Assembly (NCBI GenBank): GCA_027604505.1
Contig: JADIIX010000091.1
Span: forward strand, 1 to 64,000
Reading direction: 5' to 3'
From: Gonapodya sp. JEL0774
Taxonomy: Eukaryota; Monoblepharomycota; Monoblepharidomycetes; Monoblepharidales; Gonapodyaceae
Length of the DNA: 64,000 bases
In this document: in pieces, positions 35,023 through 47,400 of the stretch
Layout of the letters: each line of letters starts with the position of its first letter
Numbering within the stretch: the first letter of the stretch is position 1
Translations under genes and position numbers: made by a program
The notes under the pieces: generated by a model
The model's input: only the letters and a program-made list of their open reading frames with translations
The model's database searches: none
Told to the model about the DNA's origin: nothing

Positions 35023-35379
35023 TGCGGAGGGAAGCTGGGGCCGGGACGGCTCTTTTCGTCTGGTGGCGCCTACTGTGGGATTCGAGCTGAAAGCTGTTGC
35101 AGCTGAGACTCGACCACAAATTTTCTCCGACCGGCTCTCCACGCGAGCCTGCTCTCAGAGGCACCGCGCACCGAATGTAGCGGAAGCTAGGTTATCCAAG
35201 TTTGTTTGACAGGTGAAGTGCAGCTCTGGCGCACACACAAAGGTCAGAGGCCACAACAAAACAGAAGAACCATTTCTTCTGGGATGATAAGAATTATGTC
35301 TTGTATTACGTCGCAATTCACATCTAAGAATGCTCTGCGATTGTCACAATGATATGGCATCGAGAAGAGACCCCTCTCG
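35023..35379. other. Short intergenic region
   Basis: It holds the promoter side of the ankyrin/SH3 gene and the 3' end of the kinase gene; both are on the minus strand. No other feature is seen. Confidence 0.4.
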
Positions 35380-38300
35380 TTACCAAGTTTTGAATAGACT
35401 GCGCCAGCGCCCTTTCTCCGACGTTCCAACAGGAACGACGGACGAAGTTGCAGTTTGTGGTGTGGTCAACGTCGAGTCCTGACACCTTGCTCGCTTTTCA
35501 GTGCGTGTTTTGAACCAGCTAAAGAGCTTAAACCGCGAGCATGAGGATGAGAGTGTTGGGCCATGTACTCGAGTGTCAAGGTGAAGTTGGTCGCCAGAGC
35601 AATCTTCTTTTGATCCGGCACACTGTGTGATTGTTCTAGCCAATTTCTTTGCGTGTCTCACGAGTCTCTTGGCGAGCGAGGTGTTGCGAATGGTACCCGA
35701 GGCCTTGAGAGGAGGGTGAACCAGTACAATTTCGCTCGTTGATGAGCCAGCGCGCAAACAGTTCTCATTTGACGACGAGCAACATGGAATGCTTGTCGAG
35801 GAGGAATCTTTCGAGGCGACCTGGACGGATTCCTCGTTGCAGCCGCGATATCCAACGGATATCATTTTCCCACTTGGTTCAGCCGAGGCAACAGCCGCTT
35901 CTAATGTTCGTTCGTTTACGAAAATCTTCACGTTGTTACTGGGAAGTCGAGGGCACTCCATCAGCACTGGTGGTTGCTGAGAGATCAGAACGACGGTAAA
36001 ACAACACAAACGAGCAATGATTATGTAAAGTAGCTTCCTCGCACTGGAACGTATCATCTGCCTACCTGGTTGAAGTGAAGGGTGGAAGGGAGCTCATCAC
36101 CATCCGATTCACTTGATATGTGCGAAGAATTGTCCTCGGTCTTTTCAATAGGAGTTAGAGATGGAGGAGATGATAGAAATGGAGATTTGATTGTTGTTGC
36201 ATCGCCAGTAGTGTCTGAGGTTTGGGACAGTCCCCGTTGGTCCTCTCCCTTGAAATGTTTCATTACCGGCCCGCTCAAATCCAATGAGTCGTCAAGAAGA
36301 GATGAAGAGTCGACAGAAGCATTCAGAATCGCCGGAAAGACGGTATCGAGCTGGGATGTGACTTCTTGAGTTGTCAAACAAAAGAGGCCCTGGCTACCGT
36401 CATCAGTGCTGGGACCAACATCCTCCTAAATTGATCCCAAAAGATAGTAAACAAGGCTCTGATTGACCGGTCAACGCGTTTACCTACAAAGCCGATCGCC
36501 TGCCAGACCCCACAAATTCCACCCTTCACTTCATACTCCGATAAAGCAAACTGAGGACCGAATTCCAGGGCGACTGCCTCTAGATCAGGCCCGGTGGCGC
36601 ATAGTGTGATTTCATCGACTACCGGGTGTGTTGATTTTGGTATGGAATCGTCTTCATTGGTTTGAGGTGGTACACCTCGCCCTCCAAGCTGTGATGGCAG
36701 AGGTTTGCAATGCTGGCGCCAGTTGAGTACGTCAAAGATGAAGTCACTCACTTGCACAGGAGGTACCAACTCCGCCAAAAGGGCGGATTTTGCCGCCGTG
36801 AAGTCGGGGTTCAGAGATTCAGTCGGGAGCCACTAGAAGAACCGCGACATCGTTGGCCGGCTGTCATGAAAAACTCATCAAAAAAGCGCTTACCTTTCCA
36901 AAATAAACCACTTTGTCGATAATGACATAAGTCGGATCCTCGTGGAAGTGGGCCCGCTTCCAAGTAGTGATCACATGGCGATGTGGCTTGACCCTTCTAC
37001 CAAGGTGTCTTGACAGAATTTCGGCATCTTCGTAGTCGACTGTAGCAGCTCTGAATATTTCCAGTAGATATGATTGCACAGTTGTACAAAGCTGTGGTTT
37101 CACATAGGCGGTCGCGGATGCTGGCCCTATCAAGGGAGTATCAACGTTCCTTTTCAAGAAGTGCTCCGCGAGCATCTCGAAAGAAAATAGCCTATTTGAA
37201 ACAGGCACGGAATGGAAGTTTGATGCGGTGATGCCGGAGCTATGCAACTTAATGCATAATGTATGGAACAGAGTGCATAACGTTCTCTGAATCCTTCGTT
37301 TGACAGTATCAGCATCATCTGCAGAGGCATCAAGAAGTGCTTGTCTAGTAAAATCGATAATAGGGAACCTTATCAGGTTTGCAAGCTTAGCGAGGACCCG
37401 ATCAGCAAAGATTCCCAAGAGACTTCGTGGGGAGGTGAAGAGAGGATTTGGTACTTCTAGAATTGTCTGAGTTACGGATGGGATGCCCATTGCCGACCTC
37501 AAGTGGGAGATATAGGGTGAAGAGAAAATCTCCAATATTGGAGGTCGCCTTGCAGGATTCGGATGGGCCATTCGACCAACGAGTTCTTTCAATGCCGGGA
37601 ATCGATTCCATTCGGGCAAAAAAATCATCTTGCCGCTCTTTCGCCGGCGATTCTTTGGACTCCAACTATCGCCATCTGGGAGATGCCGAGAGAACAGGTA
37701 CTCGAACGCTGTAAAGAACACCATACCGCATGAGAACACGTCCCATGCGAAGCCGTCTACCAGCCCATCCTTGGATTTGAACTTCGTTCTTTCAGAGCGG
37801 CATTCAGCAACAACTTCATTTGGAGCATAGAGCTCAGAGAACCCCTCGGGACATACAAACGGGGTCATTATTGCGAAGTGTCCCAGCCCGGGGTCAATAA
37901 GAAGGAGACGTGGTCGTGCATGCTTCCCAGTACTAGTCCCGGACGTCGATTCTGGTGGACATATCAAGATGTTTCCGGGTTTGATATCGCAATTGCAAAC
38001 TCCGTTATGAGCCATGAACCTGAAGCAAGGATTCGTTCTCAAAGGCGCACAAACCCTACCACCACACAACGAAGTACTCACGCAACAGCATCAATCAACT
38101 GAATAAATACAAAGAGTAAATCTTGCTCCAGCTCGCTCCGTGTCCGCTGCCCCGTTTTTACCTTCTGTCGCTCCTGAGGCAACCAAACTTCCAGGTTACA
38201 TGCTCCCTCTTCATATTGCAGAACGAGAAAGACTGTTGTCTTATCTGTCAAAGTTTTCTCCACTTGAAGGATGTTGGGATGAACACCGAGAAGAATCCCA

Positions 38301-38851
38301 ATCGTTGCTTCCCATTGAACTCTACAGCAATCGAATTTGTTGAAAGGAGAGCTGTCGTCCACAGAAAGTGGTACGGCCTTGATGGCCACCTTCCTTTGTA
38401 GCTCAAGATCGAAGGCAAGGTGGACGCCTTCCTTTGCAGCTCCTCCGTTTCCCAACTTGACTCCAAGGAACTCGAATTCCAACCACTTCAGACCACTAGG
38501 GATTTGCTCGGCCGTGGGGAAGGGGTCACTTTTCTGGATGATTTGCAAATCGCTGGGGAGCTGCAGCATCCGATAAACGCCTGCCTTCATCTTCACTGAG
38601 TAGAAATGGAATGGGTGTTGGGTGTTGCGCACAGCCAGAAAGAGGGTTGAGCATGTCTTCGCATTGATCCAACGGCTTCGCACAGATGCATTCCACACTC
38701 CAAACTCCCGGCTCTCTCTCTCTCCGTCCATAGATCCCTTAATACGTACTACCCCGTCGTCCAGGCGACGAGCGACGAAAATCACGGCATTCTCGTCTAA
38801 ATTATATTTAAAGTTGTTTCTCCTGTGTGGATGCCTGCCCCGAGTGCTCAT
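35380..38851 (-). CDS. Divergent protein kinase with long C-terminal extension
   Basis: Exons 38851-38082, 38019-36894, 36832-36752, 36712-36488, 36425-36066 and 35976-35380 join in phase for about 1052 residues. After about 125 residues, a kinase fold begins: glycine loop LGNGGAAKEGV, VAIK lysine at 158, and LVLQYEEGACNLEVWL. The catalytic loop is HNGVCNCDIKPGN, so HRD has become NCD but Asp268 and Asn273 are kept. The Mg loop is DPG (Asp299) instead of DFG. APN follows where APE is expected, then a DGFAWDVFSCGM helix. Lys, both Asp and Asn are present, so activity is possible. The 500-residue C-terminal part has no domain I recognise and ends Ser/Thr-rich and basic. Confidence 0.75.
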
Positions 38852-40204
38852 TGTGTGTCACCTGTCTCCAGACACTCCTGCGCAAACACACCGAGAACAT
38901 ATTTGATAGTCTTGACGAGCAAACAGAGCTTGGTTCGGAATCTGCACCTATCAAGATGCATGAAGCTGGATGCTCGCCAAATCGATGGAGGCTTGGCAGC
39001 CAAAAGGCGCTCAACGTTCACTGTATTATGTATCTCTACTTGATAGACGTGCTCTGTTCCTTTTGGGTGCCATTGCTTGCCCTCCACACCGCTGCAAGAA
39101 CCCGATGACCCAGTCCTCCACCATGCTCAGACACGGCCCGTCGAGGTATTTGTTGAGGGAGGGTTGGTCGGGTACGATGGACGACGCCGTGTCCGCGCCG
39201 GAGCCAGCACCACGCGCGCCTGTAGTGGAGGTGGAGGGAGAGGAAGGGGGTGTGAGGACCCTGTCGCACGTCCAGTGCAATGGGCGGAAAGCGAGCAACT
39301 GGGCGTGGAGGAGTCGATGAGGGAAGTTGGTGAGGTGGGGGTGCGGTGTGGGGTCGGACTGGGGTTATTGAGGGATTGAGGGAGGTGCAAGGACAGAGAG
39401 GTGAACAGGGTGTGATTAGCAGTCGTGTCTGGGTACAGACCCTCCCCGCGCCCCCGCCCCCTCCCCCGACCCCCTTGTCCCACCACCCTTGCCGCCACGA
39501 CCCACACCAATCCCGTTCCAGCACGTAATCCGTCCCACTTCCGCTCTGTATTCTTCCCGTCGATTTCTGCCCACATGGCACGAAGGAGGTCCTTGTAGTG
39601 GAAAAAGAGCAGGCCGCAGTGGTGGTGGTGGGAGTGGTGGAGGTGGAGGTCGTTATCGGGCGCGGGGTCGTGGTCGGAGTCAGAGTGTCACAGGGACTAC
39701 AGGGAACCGCAGAGAGTTTCCGTCACGGTGACGAACATGGCCCTCCACCAGATATCCTCTTGCGTGGCTTGTTTGAGCATGGGGAGAAAGCCAAGGGCTG
39801 CGGGGGGGGGAGCGTTGTGGGAGGTGGGCAAGGAGAGGAGGAGGGAGTGGGAGTGGGAGGTGTGGAGGGAGAGGGTGGGGGGGGGGAGCGGGGGGGAGAG
39901 GTGGAGGTGTTGGGAGGGGAGAGAGTGGTGGGGTTCGAGACGGAGGAGATGTGGGAGAGGATGTGGTGGGGGAAGGAGAAGGACGTTGGTGTGGGTGCGG
40001 TTGTGGTGGAGAATGCCGATGTGCGGGTGTTGGTTGTGTTTGCAGGGAACAGTCCGAGCACCTTGACCGCAAACATGCGGAGCGTGTGTCGCACCTGGGT
40101 TCCCCACAAACTCTGCCCCGTATGCACCCATGACTACCAACTCGACACACTCCAAGGCGTCTGCTCTTTCTGCGTGCCAGAGCAAACAAGGCCATGTCTG
40201 TCAA
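38848..40204 (-). CDS. Possible leucine-rich-repeat protein, exons unresolved
   Basis: Several minus-strand pieces look like repeats of an F-box/LRR protein: LECVELVVMGAYGAEFVGN near 40140, SLNKYLDGPCLSMVEDWVIGF then LQRCGG near 39130, and FMHLDRCRFRTKLCL near 38950. Between them lies a proline/serine/histidine-rich stretch coded by the complement of a very G-rich strand, where frame choice is unsafe. I could not join the pieces. It starts head-to-tail with the kinase gene. An F-box is not visible. Confidence 0.3.
39590..39985 (+). repeat. Strongly G-rich strand with G-quadruplex potential
   Basis: Over about 400 bases the plus strand is almost free of C and carries many G-runs of 3-10, including runs of 8 at about 39803, 10 at about 39877 and 7 at about 39890. 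Several stretches fit four G3+ runs with loops under 8 nt. It overlaps the candidate LRR gene. Confidence 0.7.
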
Positions 40205-41806
40205 TGACCGGTCTTTCCCGAATCTGGACGGGTTTTGATGGCTGCGTGAATGAGTTGAGCGGAGAGAAGGACCGGGCGCAGATAGGGGAAGCAGTCACTG
40301 CGCCACTTGGGCGGTGGGGGATGCGAATCAACGGCGGAAGCCATCCAGGCGGAGAGTGCGCAAAGGTGAAGACCTGGCAGTTGTGACCGTGGTAAATCAC
40401 AAAGCGAAGACAATGCACAGGCCATCTGCGCCATCTCCCCCAACTCGACATCGCGATTCTGCAAACGCCCGAATAAAAACACAGAGGTTTCTCAACCTCT
40501 GCACCGCTCGGCATCTCCGGTACATGCAAGCGTTTGGTGCCCGTCCCGGTCACGTTAAAAATGTAGCTAGGTTGACCTCTTCCCGCTTTACGACCTTCGA
40601 CGCTCCGCGATGCTCATTCTTCAAACGCCCAAACAGAAACACAGAGGTGGAATGTCGACCACGAAGACACCAGATCTGACAGAGAAAGAGAAAGTGGATA
40701 GTCTCGAGCTGGGGCACGTTCAGAATGGTATTGAACAACTCACCGCCGAGTGCCGCTCAAAGCCAAATACGAGTAGTGTATCTCAGAAATTATACATGTA
40801 AGCCTTCCTGAAAAACATGGTGGCGGCTACTCACTGCGGATGCACCACCCACGAGCATTCCACATATGTGGTACCTATGCCAAATTTGGGCCAATTTATT
40901 GAGTCGCTCGTGCAATTGATACCGCACTACCGGAAATAAGAGAACCCACAGAGTTACTTTTTCTGGAGTATGTCTGAAAGGCGTCATTGAATCAATTGTT
41001 GGGAGACCAACCCACCTACTTGAAACGTTCTGCTCTTCTGAGGCAAGTCAAATCGCGACTGCTCTGACGATCGCTGTTTAACGCTTTTGAAGTGATGTTT
41101 TCCCTTTCTATCCTGTCCAGGAGTCACATACTACCATATATTCGGTCGACGGTTCATTGGGTGCCGACACGTGGCTGTATGAAACAGGAAGACAACACAG
41201 AGCAAAGCAATGAGTTGCTTACGCCCTCACACTCGAGCAGTATCGGCGTTTCTTCAAGATCGCCCGGTTACCTCTGCCGATTCCCAGCGTAAGCGTCAGT
41301 CCGAGGATGACCTCTCTGTGCCCCTGGCTTCGAGGAAGTTTGCAAAGCCACTGACAAGTAAGACGACAGAATTTAAATATCGATTTAGTCTTTATTTGCC
41401 CACTCACGTATTCCCGTGTTTCTTTGCGCTATTGTGGAGTTCGTGCAACACCGATGTGCGTCGTCGGTGCATATGGTCATCGCAGAATCGCTCAGATTAA
41501 TAGACGGATTTTGAGAACGCCGGAGATGGTGGTGAGTTTTTTCAGAGCAGTGAGTAGAGGAAAACCATTGATTGCGCGCCTTTTGGCCAAGAACAAACAA
41601 GGGAAAACGTCGTCGACAACAGGATTGTCGAGACTCCGCCTTCGTCCCCATATGAAGAAACCGGAATGGTACTCTGCGTCAAAGTACTGCATGCTGCCGA
41701 TCTCTGTGTCAAACCCAAAAGGGCGTCGAGTGTCCAGCCGAAAGGTCAAGAATGATGATGTCAAGGTGAATCCTCTTAAAGTTTCACTGCTTTTACAGTT
41801 GTCACC
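40205..41806. other. Intergenic region with diverged direct repeat
   Basis: Two copies of a ~36-bp unit (core CAAACGCCC, then AACACAGAGGT) lie at about 40453-40488 and 40609-40648. No convincing exon chain is seen, although short open frames exist on both strands. Confidence 0.4.
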
Positions 41807-43997
41807 ATGTCGACACAGCATTCGACACAGGATTCCTCCGAAGAACAGACACCAGAATGCGAGATACTCGACAGCGAGCCATCTTCGCCAATGGATACCG
41901 ACCTGTCACCGAATTCTACGCCGCTGTGTACTCGAATCGCTATGATTGAAAGCGGATCGCACTTGGAGTTAGAGCAAGCTCCGCTCAGCTCGAAGGAGGA
42001 CTTGTCTTTTACAGGACAGGAGGCTAACCAAGCGCTTAGTGGCGACTCTCACATATTCCAGAATGTGATTCGGTGCATGATGTGTCACCCAACTCCACCA
42101 GTTCCCCCTTCTTCCGCAAATCTGGCCGATGTCCTGGAACCAGTGGTTTCCAGTTGCGTGGTGACGATCAACGTGAGTATGTCACCCTTCTACATCGGCT
42201 AGCTCTGTATCACGAAACAAAGTTGATCAAATGGGTTTGTTTTCTATTCCTCGGGCTCTGAAAAGTGGGACGTCGAGAGTATGATCGAAGTTGCGACATG
42301 GTTACAAACAAAATTCAAGGAATGGCATCTCAAGCTCATGTTTCAAACACCCGACTTTCTTGCACGGGTACTAACCGACTCAGGAGCTTTTGGAATGGTC
42401 GGATTGGACCCTGTGAGTGCGGCGTGTACGGCAGTTTGGTTTTCATTAATGACGATTCGGACGTTGCAGCTTCTTGCATCGCGCCAGTTCCTTCAAGGCT
42501 TGCGCGAACTCACTAACAGCTCTCATGTCTTGAGCCCGAGTGTGGGACAGGTGGTTACTTTCGCCCAAGAGATCCAGTGCTTGGGTGAAGTCGATTGGAC
42601 CATTACCAAGTCGATTCGAGTGGTCAAAATCTACCTGCAACCTAAGACTGTCCAACAGGTAGAGAAAATGATGAACAAGATGTGTGTCGTTGCGGGAAGT
42701 GGTGTTCCTTCGCGAAGTACTGAGTAAGTGGTGGATAGGACCCATTTGTGACGAGAAGAGTGCGAGACTCATCCCATGCAAACTAATCCAGCTACATTGT
42801 ACAAGTGGGACAAACCATCGATCTCTCTACGATTGAAGGCGATGGCATTTGCCCTTACGTTCCCAAAGACACCTTCGTGCGCTTCATTTGCTCTGATCCT
42901 GCTCGTGATGGGGGTCTTGTGCGGGCCGAGTTCATTTGTTCGGAGAAAAGTACTGTGATCGGCTCGGTTATGTATGGGCTCTTCTCCGAGCAACAGTTAA
43001 ACGCGTGAGTACAGACATGTCTAAGCAGTTGTCGGTGGTTTCTGAAGAGTATCATCGTGGCTATACTGTGGTTACTAAACGAAAAGATATTTGCCGATCG
43101 CTGTAATGACGTGTCAAGATCGCAGCCAAAGAAATCTCAAACGTGGGCCAAAGAAACGATCACCACGTGAGGCATTCATGGGTGCTGTTGGACCCCACAA
43201 GGTAGAGGATGAGTCCAGCACCGAAGCAAGAGAGTTCGCACACTAATTTTCTGCATTAAAACAAGGAATGGCGCAATCCGACTCAGAATCGAAGTTACGC
43301 TTTGAATTCAAGCTTGAACGAGGAAGCAAGGAAGTTCTCGGATGATGTTTCCATTAAACTCGGGGCTGTTCTTTACCGGGGATTGGCGGCAACCGCTTTT
43401 CCAACTGAAGTCATTGCAGGCCACGAGGCGCACAGTATTGCGGCACATATTTCAGAAGATAACATGGTTAGTGAGAGATGTTGTTGTTCAAACGGCAACG
43501 GGAGTCATTCTTGCACTTGTATTACCACCGGCAGGTTGGCCCTCTATTCTTCACCCGCAATTACCAAGCCGTAATGCACGTCGATCAAAACGACCATTGC
43601 CCGTTCTCCTTTGGGTACGATTCGATCCTGCTTTTATTAAAAAGGCCCTTTCGTCCTCATACAAAGAACTTCACTACATTAGCTTCGGGATTGATCAAGA
43701 TGAAGACCGCACTCACATCCGAGGCGGCGACTTCATTTTCGGATCCCACGGGGCACTAATCGAAATGAGAAACAACATGGCCTGGTCCTGGAAGGCACAG
43801 ATGCTGGCCCACTGCACCGCCAGGTTGACAAGCGACATGGGATTCCCGAGGTACGAGTAGAAACAGCTTTCAATGTTCCAGCGTGCCACCTTGACATGCA
43901 GATTTTATGTTCGCGTTTCGCTGAAACAAGGTATACATCGGCTTTTGCGATGAACAAATTCACAGCGAGGAATGAGATCAGGGATGCCATCATTTAA
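41807..43997 (+). CDS. Candidate 2OG-Fe(II) dioxygenase, TET/JBP-like
   Basis: The start is ATG at 41807 in a CACC context. Exons 41807-42172, 42266-42412, 42470-42723 and 42792-43004 join in phase. After an unresolved junction near 43087-43267 come an exon ending at 43465 and exons 43535-43614, 43683-43850 and 43931-43997, again in phase. The C-terminal part reads TRNYQAVMHVDQNDHCPFSF, then FGIDQDEDRTHIRGGDFIFG, then ALIEMRNNMAWSWKAQML and AHCTARL. An HxD pair (codons at 43577-43585), a GGDF turn, a distal His (43810-43812) and an Arg six codons later have the order and rough spacing of the Fe(II)/2-oxoglutarate site of TET/JBP-like oxygenases. The N-terminal ~120 residues are acidic and disordered. 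A basic RNLKRGPKKRSP may be a nuclear signal. The middle region is unrecognised. DNA or RNA oxidation is inference. Confidence 0.5.
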
Positions 43998-44483
43998 ACA
44001 ACAGCTTGACTTCTATGTAGCATTTAGTTTTCCTTTTCTCCCCGAAACTTGATTGAAAAAGCACGATGCAAAAATGACGTCTTTGCATCCATGACCTGAA
44101 TGAACAGCGCTGAACTGATCATAACGGCAGTTGGATTTGAGACCCCATTGTTCAAGAGTCGAGGTGTGGGGTGGGCTCTTGTCTCACACCATCTAATCGC
44201 CCCAAGAATTCCCTTCATATTGATGTATTTGATAGTGTTAGAGCTCGTGGCTTGGGAACACTCCTCTTAAAATTAGTCCTCCCGGTACATTGGAATACGA
44301 AGAGATCATAATCATAATTATAAACCACTCTGAGCGACGATTCCGTGGAATAATACAGGCAAATTGGCGAAAATTTGCAATTATGTAAACTATGAGCCAG
44401 CATCGATACAAGGTATGCATTGATCACGCTGTGTGTACATGTGCAAAATCCGAATCCTCGCGCTCATCTAAAATTTCTTTCGC
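43998..44483. other. Convergent 3' region
   Basis: It lies between the dioxygenase stop and the stop of the minus-strand NSP1 gene. It is AT-richer than its flanks and without an exon chain. Confidence 0.45.
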
Positions 44484-47400
44484 TCATCTTCCAAGCATAC
44501 TTCCATTATTCATGCTCGACCTCCCGAACACCGAGCTTAAATCCGCCGGTTGTCTTCCAAACACACTTGAGCCAAACACACTACCCGCAAAATTAGTAGC
44601 AGCGCCCGGACCCGTCCCGGCTCGAGATGCGATATCCCACGCGGATGTCCCACCAGCGTTGGCATTTGGCTGCTCACTTCGCTCGCGATTTCTCTGCATG
44701 TCAGCAACGTGTCTCTCGGCGTGCTCCCGTCGCCGATTGATCTCAGAGAGCTGGGCTGTCAGTGTCGCCGTCGCACTGTCGATCCAGATGAGCGAGGACA
44801 AGTGCGCGTTGAGGATCGAAGCCACTTTGTGCAGCTGGAAATTTGGACCATTTATGTCAATAATGTTCAACAGACGAGAACAGCGCAGGTCACAACTCGC
44901 AGAAGGGAAAACAACGAACACTCACCCCATCACCTTCCTCCTCCTCTCCCTGCCTCGCCATATTGACGTCTTCGACAAGCGTCGACAGAGTTCCTGCCAT
45001 CCCGTTGAGTTGGAGATCTAGTTGCTCAGCAAGGGCGAACGCTCGGTCACGGTCAGTTGGGTCTGCGTTTGTGATGGGCCTGTTCAAGCATAGGGCAGTC
45101 CGAACGACAATTGAATGATTTGATAAAGCAGGAACGCATGTCGTTGAAGTCACGAGAAGGAGTGCCATAAAAATGAAACGGAGGTGCACACGCGCAACCA
45201 ATCTCAAGATTCCGCACAATCTAACGCACCTCTTCCCAAATTCGCCCACGTTGCCTCCCTCAATTTGCGTGAGTCTCTGCTCGTACACATCCAGAACCGC
45301 CGAAAGTTCCTCCTGCTGACCTTGAACATACTCCAGCTTTTGATCGATCTGATGTTGGAGCTGTTGCAGCTGTATCACGGTGCTGGTGAGATTGGTAATC
45401 TGGACCCATCAAGCATTGGACAAGGTGTACGAAAGGAAGGGGGTTTAGGAGAGTTCAATGAATGAACGGATTAGTTCGTAGCGGAGTCTGGACCGCAATC
45501 CCACAACAAAGCCGACCCACCTCAACCCCTGCCTTCAAAACCGACATATCCATCGCATGCACGTCCTTCGCCACCTCGTAGAACTTTCTCGTCAAATCGT
45601 CAAGCGACCTTTGCCACGAATTGGCAACATCTTCAAGAGTTGCCGTACGGGAAATGAGGGGAACATTGGTAAGAGCAGAAGTGGTGCCAGTGGTGGCAGT
45701 GATGGGAGCAGAAGCGGTGGAAGCGGTGCCAGTGGTGGTATTTGTAGTTGGAGGCTTAGAGGGCGTGCCGGCTGCGGTTGGTATTCGATTGAAACGAACC
45801 AACTCAGCTCAATATATCACACTATTGTGGTCTCTTCACAGCACTTCACCCCAAACACTCACCTATACCCAGGTCCGCCGCTTTCAATGGCCCGGGTGTC
45901 GCGGCACCTGCGCTTGGACCTCCCCCAAAGAACCCCGATGATGAAGGCGTTGCTGGTGCGACGCTGGTGGCAGGTGGCTGCCCAAACAATCCTGATGTCA
46001 GTGGTTTCGTTGAGGGTGCAACGGTGGAGGCAGTTGCGGATGATGCAGGAGCGGAAGCAGGTGCTGATGTCGGGGCTGTACTGGAAGTACCAAAGTTGAA
46101 TGGTGACCCGCTCGGGGCAGTTGTCGGAGCCGGTACTGCTGTTGTCGATTGAGCGGGGGCTGGAGTTGAAGTGCTAGATGACCCAGTTGTTGATGCTGTC
46201 CCCCCTAGTTTGAACGCGCCGAATCCTCCGGATCCAAATGACCCAAATCCTCCCTGAGACGGTGCTGTGGTGGAGGTCGTAGGCGGAGCGGTGGTCCCCG
46301 TGGCTGCCGGTTTCTGCTGGGTCTGTCCAAACAACCCGCCAGCAGGTGCAGGAGCTGCCCCTGTGGTGGTGGGTGGCGCTACTGCGGTGGCCCCCTGCTG
46401 TGACTGAGTGGTGAGACCACCAAAGCCCGCAAATCCACCACCACTACCTGCCGCACCAACCGCTGCTCCAAACAGTGGTTTAGAGGCTGCTGCTGTCGCT
46501 GAGGCAGTAGAAGCAGGTCCAGGCGCGCTGGTGTTTGTGGCAGTAGGAGGCGCAGGTGCACCAAAGCCCGCAAACCCTGTTCCCGTGGTCGGAGCGGCCG
46601 TAGTGGAGGGGGTTGCCGCAGGCTTCCCAAACAGCCCGCCTCCACCTGCTCCTCCTGCCTGCCCAAATAATCCTCCAGTCGCACCCGCACCCGGTGCTGA
46701 TGCCTGACCGAATAGTCCACCACCACCACTGGTCGTTGGTGCCGGCGCCGACGTTGCCGGAGTACCAGCACTCGTGCTTGCAGCGGCTCCAAACGTGAAT
46801 CCAGAGGGCGGGGCACTCCCTGCGGTCACCCCCTGCTGTCCAAATGAGAATCCTCCACCCACCCCTAAAGCTGGCGCTGGAGCCGCGGAGGTCGCGGGTA
46901 CAGATGTACCAGGAGCAGGTGCAGCTGCGGGCTGTTGGCCAAACGCTGGGAAACCACCAGTGAACGCACCACCCGCCCCCACGGGAGCACTTGCAGCTGT
47001 CGTGGTCGGTTGAGCGGGTTTACCGAAACCTCCTCCGGCACCAAAGAGACCGAATCCAGTCGGTGCTGCGGCAGATACTGAGGTTGGTGTTGCAGCGGCA
47101 GTGGAGGCGGAAGATTGGCCAAACAGAGCACCACCAGTTGCTCCCGATGTAGAAGGTTGGCTAAACAGTCCACCTCCCGTTGCAGGTGCCGTAGTCGTGG
47201 CGGGCTGACCAAAAAGAGCGCCGCCCAACGCAGGTGCTGTGGTGTTGCTTGGCTGGCCAAAGAGGCCTGAGGTGGGTGGTTGTGTAGCTGCAGGTACTCC
47301 AAAGAGTCCCGTGCCAGGACCGGTCGGAGTACCAAACGAGAATACGCCAGTAGATGGTGCTGAGGTGGTAGTTGCAGGTTGTGCTGTTGCGCCGAACAAG

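Noticed and set aside
39598-40386. A 262-codon Gly/Val/Glu-rich open frame on the plus strand
   Set aside because: It arises from the G-rich strand; no splice signals, domains or normal composition support translation.
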